A DNA stretch of 11,788 nucleotides from Colwellia_A sp041890515 (lineage in GTDB: Bacteria > Pseudomonadota > Gammaproteobacteria > Enterobacterales > Alteromonadaceae), in assembly GCA_041890515.1 (NCBI GenBank), contig JASDWX010000108.1, positions 1 to 11,788 on the forward strand, written 5' to 3'. Below are positions 7,935-11,788 of the stretch, piece after piece (position 1 is the stretch's first letter; every line of letters begins with the position of its first letter). Both the position numbers and the translations under genes were made by a program. The notes beneath the pieces are model-generated. The model searched no databases. It had not been told where the DNA came from and saw only the letters and a program-made list of their open reading frames with translations.

Positions 7935-8666
7935 GTGAAATTATTAAGCACTAGCCGGAAATTTCACAAGTGGTTAATGGTGTTTTTGGGCCTTCAGTTT
8001 TTGATCTGGTCAACATCAGGAGCTTATATGGTGATATTTGATATAGATTATATTCATGGTGATAGTTTGGTGGTTAATCACCAAACTAAACTTGATGCAG
8101 AGACTATTACTTATCCGTTATCAAAATTACGTCAGCAATACCCTGATGCCGAAAGCATAGAGGTAGAGGTTTTCATTGATCGAGCCGTTTATCGTTTTAA
8201 GCAAAGTGATCATAAATATCTCGTTGATGCTCAAACGGGCCAGCAGCTTTCTCCGTTAAATGAGGTGTTTGCGATCCGAGCTGCTCAACATTATTATAGT
8301 GGTAAAGGAGCAGTGGCAGAAGCTGAGCTAATTCAAGAAAATCCGCCATTTGAATTAAGTCTTCGAGCTTTACCTGCTTGGCGAGTTAACTTTGATGATT
8401 TTGGCAATCCTTCGATTTATGTTTCAGCTCAGACGGGGGAACTTGTGAGTAAACGACATGAATTTTGGCGTATATTTGATTTAATGTTTAGCTTGCATGT
8501 GATGGATTACGAAGATGAAGATCCCAGTAACCAATTATTATTTTGGTTCACCTTATTTTCAATATTAGCATCAATATTTGGTGGAGTATTAAGTTACTTT
8601 GTTATTTTTAAAAACCGAGCAAAAAATACGACAAACGCAGCGCATTTAGCTAAAGTAATGACATGA
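7935..8666 (+). CDS. PepSY-TM membrane protein, putative partner of transmembrane reductase
   Basis: A 243-residue protein with two membrane helices (about 13-35 and 201-224) flanking a periplasmic PepSY-type region. Landmarks are FHKW (H11) before the first helix, PAWRVNFDDFG and AQTGEL in the middle, and FWRIFDLMFSLHVMDY (H188) before the second helix. The H11 and H188 motifs recur in the N-terminal half of the next protein, so the two genes are paralogous. PepSY-TM proteins include membrane reductases of siderophore-bound iron that hold heme b through conserved His residues, so these His are heme-ligand candidates; this is inference. The start is GTG at 7935, preceded by GAGGTGAG at 7922-7929 inside the end of cusA. 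The stop overlaps the next start (ATGA). It has no cofactor domain of its own and probably works with its neighbour. Confidence 0.85.
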   Translation: MKLLSTSRKFHKWLMVFLGLQFLIWSTSGAYMVIFDIDYIHGDSLVVNHQTKLDAETITYPLSKLRQQYPDAESIEVEVFIDRAVYRFKQSDHKYLVDAQTGQQLSPLNEVFAIRAAQHYYSGKGAVAEAELIQENPPFELSLRALPAWRVNFDDFGNPSIYVSAQTGELVSKRHEFWRIFDLMFSLHVMDYEDEDPSNQLLFWFTLFSILASIFGGVLSYFVIFKNRAKNTTNAAHLAKVMT

Positions 8667-10531
8667 GAAACAAAATAATGTTGTTCCTTAAAAAACTGCA
8701 TAAGTGGTTGTCGTTATTGGTCGGATTGCAACTCTTTATTTGGTTAGGTACTGGCTTGTATTTCAATCTAATGGATCATGAAAAGGCATCGGGCAATCAA
8801 TTTCGTCAACGTCTAGTTATTGCGGAGGTTGATCTAAGCCAGTTAGTTGAGCCTAAACTAGCGTTGTCTAGATCTAAGCGGTCAGTATCATTAAAACAAA
8901 TATCTTTATTAGCACAACCTTATTATTTGTTAACCCATGAAAAAGGGTTATATAGCCATTTTAGCAACAATTACTCTTTAGTTGATGCTTATACGGGAGA
9001 GCTTATCCTCATTGATGAGGTAATGGCTAAAAAGCTTGCGCAATCTTCTTATAAAGGTCAAGGAATAATTAACAGTGCCGTTAAATTATCCCCGCCTTAT
9101 GACGATATACCGCGCGAGAAAAACCATGTTTGGCAGATAAATTATGCTGATTACATTAATACGAGTGTTTACATAGATGCTGGCTCAGGCCGGGTTATTA
9201 AGCATAGTAATGATGATAAGCGTTTTACTGATCTCTTTTTTATGTTGCACTTTATGGATTACGGCAGTGAAGGCAGTTTTAATAATGTTCAAAACATTGT
9301 TTTTGCTATTTTCACGTTATTCTTTTCACTAACAGGTTTAATTTGGACGATTGAATTGGCTTTTAACGGACAATATAAAGTCATGTTGGGGCGACAAAGC
9401 CGTAAATTAGTATTGTTTGATAAGCATCATAGCCCAATGGGGGAGTTTGATATATCGACTAAAACCAACTTACTTAACGGCTTAATTGAGCATGACATTG
9501 CCTTATCGTCAACGTGTGGCGGCGGTGGCACCTGTGGTCAGTGTAAAGTACTGCTTGATAAAAGAGTAAACGTTACGTCGGCAGATTATACGCAATTTAC
9601 AAATGATGAATTGCAGCAAGGTTTTCGTTTAGCTTGTCAGCATAATAGCTCTGAAATTGAGCGGCTAACACTTGTTGACATCACGAAAGCGAAAAAGCAC
9701 TTACTTGAACTAACAGGTAGTGAGTTTATCAGCCCATTTATCAAAGAGCTTCGCTTTAAAATTGTCGGTGGTCATAAACTGGCTTTTAAAGCAGGAGCAC
9801 ATATGCGTTTTTTCATACCAGCTTCAAAAGGTGTCTCTATTCCACAACGGTTACCGCAAGCGTTAAAGCCTCATTGGCATCATATTGAACATTTGGAATA
9901 TGAACATAGCGCCTGTAGTCGAAATTATTCCTTGGCTAATGGTAATGCTCAAAATAATGGTGGTGCAGAAGAGCTGTTGTTTACCATTAAGATACAAAAT
10001 GATCCTAACAAAAGTGTACATCCTGGTGTCGGTTCAAGCTATGTATGTAACTTAGCTGTAGGTCAGACAATAGAAGCCGTAGGACCCTTTGAAGATTTTT
10101 ATGCAAAACCATCAAGCAATAAAATGATGATACTCATTGGTGCTGGCTCTGGTATGGCTCCGCTTAAATCTCTAATTGAAGAGCAGTTACATAGTTGTGT
10201 AAATGGGAAGTCGACTAAAAGAGGGATTCATTTTTTTTATGGGGCTAGAACTGAAGATGATTTGTTGTATCAAAGTGAATTCTTTCAATTAGCTAAACAA
10301 TATGACCACTTCAACTATTTTCCGGTGTTATCGCAACCCTCGCCTGAGTGGATGGGAGCAAAAGGTTATGTTCAAGAGCTTTTAAAATTGCAGATTAAAG
10401 GTATCAGTCAAATAAATAATGTTGAATTTTATTTGTGTGGACCACCAGATATGATGAGTACAACCATTGAATTATTGAAAACAAAGAATGTAGATGCAAG
10501 CAATATTGCATTTGATGAATTTACACAATAA
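8663..10531 (+). CDS. PepSY-TM protein fused to NqrF-like ferredoxin/FAD/NADH oxidoreductase
   Basis: A 622-residue fusion. Residues 1-235 repeat the PepSY-TM plan of the preceding protein (LHKW with H13, helix about 14-36, periplasmic PepSY region, FFMLHFMDYG with H196, helix about 207-231). Residues 246-340 form a 2Fe-2S ferredoxin domain with C285, C291, C294 and C325, the spacing of NqrF. From about 341 come the flavin domain (RNYSLAN at 420-426, GPFEDFYAK at 474-482) and the NAD domain (GAGSGMAP at 493-500, FFYGART, FYLCGPPDMM at 589-598). The C-terminus NIAFDEFTQ also matches the NqrF type. The cytoplasmic half should take electrons from NADH through FAD and 2Fe-2S to the membrane part and on to the periplasm. 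It is not the Na-pump subunit itself: the other nqr genes are absent and the N-terminus differs. A metal-reductase role next to a Cu pump is inference. Confidence 0.9.
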   Translation: MRNKIMLFLKKLHKWLSLLVGLQLFIWLGTGLYFNLMDHEKASGNQFRQRLVIAEVDLSQLVEPKLALSRSKRSVSLKQISLLAQPYYLLTHEKGLYSHFSNNYSLVDAYTGELILIDEVMAKKLAQSSYKGQGIINSAVKLSPPYDDIPREKNHVWQINYADYINTSVYIDAGSGRVIKHSNDDKRFTDLFFMLHFMDYGSEGSFNNVQNIVFAIFTLFFSLTGLIWTIELAFNGQYKVMLGRQSRKLVLFDKHHSPMGEFDISTKTNLLNGLIEHDIALSSTCGGGGTCGQCKVLLDKRVNVTSADYTQFTNDELQQGFRLACQHNSSEIERLTLVDITKAKKHLLELTGSEFISPFIKELRFKIVGGHKLAFKAGAHMRFFIPASKGVSIPQRLPQALKPHWHHIEHLEYEHSACSRNYSLANGNAQNNGGAEELLFTIKIQNDPNKSVHPGVGSSYVCNLAVGQTIEAVGPFEDFYAKPSSNKMMILIGAGSGMAPLKSLIEEQLHSCVNGKSTKRGIHFFYGARTEDDLLYQSEFFQLAKQYDHFNYFPVLSQPSPEWMGAKGYVQELLKLQIKGISQINNVEFYLCGPPDMMSTTIELLKTKNVDASNIAFDEFTQ

Positions 10532-10563
10532 TCCTTAATAATTTATTAACCTAGAAGTAAGCC

Positions 10564-10743
10564 ATGAAACCCCATTTGATTCAAACAGTGAGTAAAATAG
10601 CTTTGGTACTCTTACCAGCAATAACTTTCTCACTAACGGCGACAGCAGATGATCCTAAATTGCATGTCAAAAAGGCTGAAAAAGCTGATCACAGCAAAAT
10701 GGATCACAGTAAAATGAAAAAAACTGAGCAAAAAACGAAATAG
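10564..10743 (+). CDS. Small secreted peptide with DHSKMDHSKM metal-binding-like motif
   Basis: A 59-residue open frame not long enough for usual ORF cut-offs. It has a signal peptide (hydrophobic about 11-26, likely cleavage near LTATA-DD at 28), then a Lys-rich mature part with the repeat DHSKMDHSKM at 42-51, a His/Met pattern common in periplasmic copper peptides. It follows the reductase gene by 32 bases and is followed by a terminator, so it is probably the last gene of the unit. It ends at a TAG (10741-10743), but the same frame goes on for nine codons (KDGDNEHDH) to a TAA at 10771-10773. That acidic/His tail looks like natural protein sequence, so the amber codon may be a recent nonsense change. 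The peptide up to the TAG would still contain the motif. Confidence 0.6.
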   Translation: MKPHLIQTVSKIALVLLPAITFSLTATADDPKLHVKKAEKADHSKMDHSKMKKTEQKTK

Positions 10744-10783
10744 AAAGATGGTGATAACGAACATGACCATTAATTAAAAAAAT

Positions 10784-10813
10784 AGTCACTTAGCGTGTGT
10801 TAGGTGACTTTTT
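10784..10813 (+). terminator. Rho-independent terminator of the resistance unit
   Basis: AGTCACTTAG (10784-10793) pairs with TTAGGTGACT (10800-10809) over 10 bp with two G-T wobbles and a 6-base loop, followed by a short T-run (10810-10813). An A-rich run at 10775-10782 on the other side could make it work on the opposite strand as well. It sits 11 bp after the extended stop of the small peptide. Confidence 0.8.
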
Positions 10814-10829
10814 GCTAAAAAGAACAGAG

Positions 10830-11144
10830 GTGAAAATTATTAAATTATTATAACTACTTATTGCATTGGCTATCGGGAGAGGCACTACTGTGATGTGTTC
10901 TGGTGTGGTTGCTGATGAATACGCACATCAACATATGCTACCTGATATGAAGTATGTTGCCGCGATGAATCGTGAATCATTAGACCAGAATGTTAATATT
11001 ATGGGAAGTGTTATTGTTTTAATGTCACGTAGTAAAACTGTGGGCACATACAAAGACAAAGAACGTCATTATGAAAGTATGGAAACTATTGTTTTAAACA
11101 AACAAGGTTAATGGAAAATAGTGCGTATCCATTGGTCAAATTAA
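10830..11144 (+). pseudogene. Broken secreted NTF2/SnoaL-like protein (first copy)
   Basis: The open part (about 10866-11111) encodes DEYAHQHMLPDMKY ... GTYKDKERHYESMETIVLNKQG, which looks like the second half of a periplasmic NTF2-like (SnoaL/DUF4440-type) protein. In the same frame, upstream codons read as a signal peptide core (KLL-stop-LLIALAIG) with a TAA at 10851-10853. Downstream of the TAA at 11109-11111 the frame continues WKIVRIHWSN to a TAA at 11142-11144; WKIVxIHWS is the usual end of this family. The first half of the domain (some 50 residues) seems deleted. An ATT at 10839, seven bases after GAGGTG, may be a decayed ATG; GTG at 10830 is the alternative. With two stops and a deletion it should be non-functional. 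Its role in copper loci is unknown. Confidence 0.7.
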
Positions 11145-11174
11145 TAATTAAATCAAATAATAGAAAGGATAATA

Positions 11175-11676
11175 ATGATTAAATATATCATAGCAGTTTT
11201 ACTACTTACGTTAAGTTTTATGAGCTTCGCCCATACTGATGAACAACATAACGACAAGGACAAAAGGCCATAATCGATATAATTTCGAGTATTAAATATG
11301 GCTGGGAAAATGGCGATGGAATACCCTTTAGAAAAAACTTTCTCGACTTTAAAAGTGCTCGTTATATTGGAGGTGGTGGGCAGAACGCTGGACTGAATTC
11401 TTTAGTTGAGCATCACGTTGAACTTGAAAAAGATGCCCTTGAATACTTAAAACTTGATTTTAGCGATATTGAAATTCACTTTGAAGGTAAAGATAAAAGT
11501 TTCGCTTGGGCCCTTGTCGATACATGCGTAAAAGGCAAAGTAAATAAAAGTGGCCGTGAGTTTGACAAAAGTGGCTACCAAACATTTCTCATTCGAAAAA
11601 TTGATGGTTATTGGAAGGTAGTGCACAGCCATTCATCTAGTCGGACTATAAGCCTAAGAAAGACCATAAGCATTAA
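11175..11676 (+). pseudogene. Frameshifted secreted NTF2/SnoaL-like protein (second copy)
   Basis: ATG at 11175, with AAAGGA at 11164-11169 as ribosome-binding site, opens a signal peptide (MIKYIIAVLLLTLSFMSFA) and a His/Asp-rich start (HTDEQHNDKDK), then stops at 11271. From 11264 a different frame gives a clean NTF2-like body: KAIIDIISSIKYGWENGDG, later SFAWALVDT, and the family ending GYWKVVHSHSSS. One more A in the AAAA run at 11262-11265 would join the two. Near 11641-11644 the frame changes again: the body frame runs on to 11707 with unlikely residues, whereas the third frame gives DYKPKKDHKH and a TAA at 11674-11676, a plausible natural tail. Two one-base losses therefore break the gene, unless they are sequencing errors. 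It may be a diverged paralogue of the preceding remnant. Confidence 0.68.
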
Positions 11677-11788
11677 TATAATTAGTTGTGCACTTCATAT
11701 TGAATAAATTAATGCAGTTAATTCTAATTATTGTTATGGCTATGTTCCCTTAAATTGTTGCTATACTGTATATAACATCAGTTGATGA

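Noticed and set aside
8663..10531. Na-translocating NADH-quinone reductase subunit F
   Set aside because: The C-terminal domains are NqrF-like, but the N-terminal PepSY-TM part, the missing nqrA-E genes and the copper context argue for a separate reductase.
10535..10549. TTAATAA-T-TTATTAA inverted repeat after the reductase gene as a terminator
   Set aside because: All A/T with a one-base centre and no T-run; it cannot form a stable hairpin.
11447..11632. 61-codon open frame on the - strand
   Set aside because: Antisense to the NTF2-like body, which makes better protein sense on the + strand.
11708..11788. Promoter for a gene beyond the right edge (TATACT near 11762)
   Set aside because: No -35 element at a proper distance, and no gene start is visible in the window.

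Overview
The window looks like chromosomal DNA of an AT-rich marine gammaproteobacterium, most likely Alteromonadales (Colwellia, Thalassotalea or Pseudoalteromonas type). This is inferred from base composition, TAA-rich stops and the style of the proteins; no rRNA or other taxonomic marker is present. The content is one copper/silver resistance locus, all on the + strand.

Layout. Positions 1-444 hold no gene; they contain a possible degenerate integron attC-like remnant (about 49-138), a pair of competing hairpins (254-300) and AT-rich sequence that may carry the promoter. A small secreted Met/His/Cys-rich protein (445-828) and a DUF411 lipoprotein (982-1500) come first. Then follow the three parts of a heavy-metal RND efflux pump: outer-membrane channel CusC (1500-2906), periplasmic adaptor CusB (2957-4777) and inner-membrane pump CusA (4793-7933). 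CusA keeps the three methionines and accompanying charged residues of the Cu(I)/Ag(I) path. CusB carries an N-terminal metal-binding segment and two C-terminal CusF-like domains; the first has all four copper ligands, the second has lost all four.

Joined almost without gaps to cusA are two PepSY-TM membrane proteins (7935-8666 and 8663-10531). The second is fused to a complete NqrF-like module (2Fe-2S ferredoxin, FAD and NADH domains). This is the most interesting part: it looks like a transmembrane NADH-driven reductase encoded with a Cu(I) pump, which might reduce Cu(II), or another periplasmic metal, to the form the pump exports. A 59-residue secreted peptide with a DHSKMDHSKM motif (10564-10743) and a good rho-independent terminator (10784-10813) close the unit.

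Downstream (10830-11676) lie remnants of two secreted NTF2/SnoaL-like proteins. The first has lost its start and has two in-frame stops plus an apparent internal deletion; the second has two frameshifts. With the amber codon in the 59-residue peptide, at least five lesions fall within about 1.1 kb, whereas the roughly 9.5 kb of efflux and reductase genes are fully open. The accessory 3' end therefore seems to be decaying while the pump core is kept. No regulator (CueR, CusRS) is present in the window.
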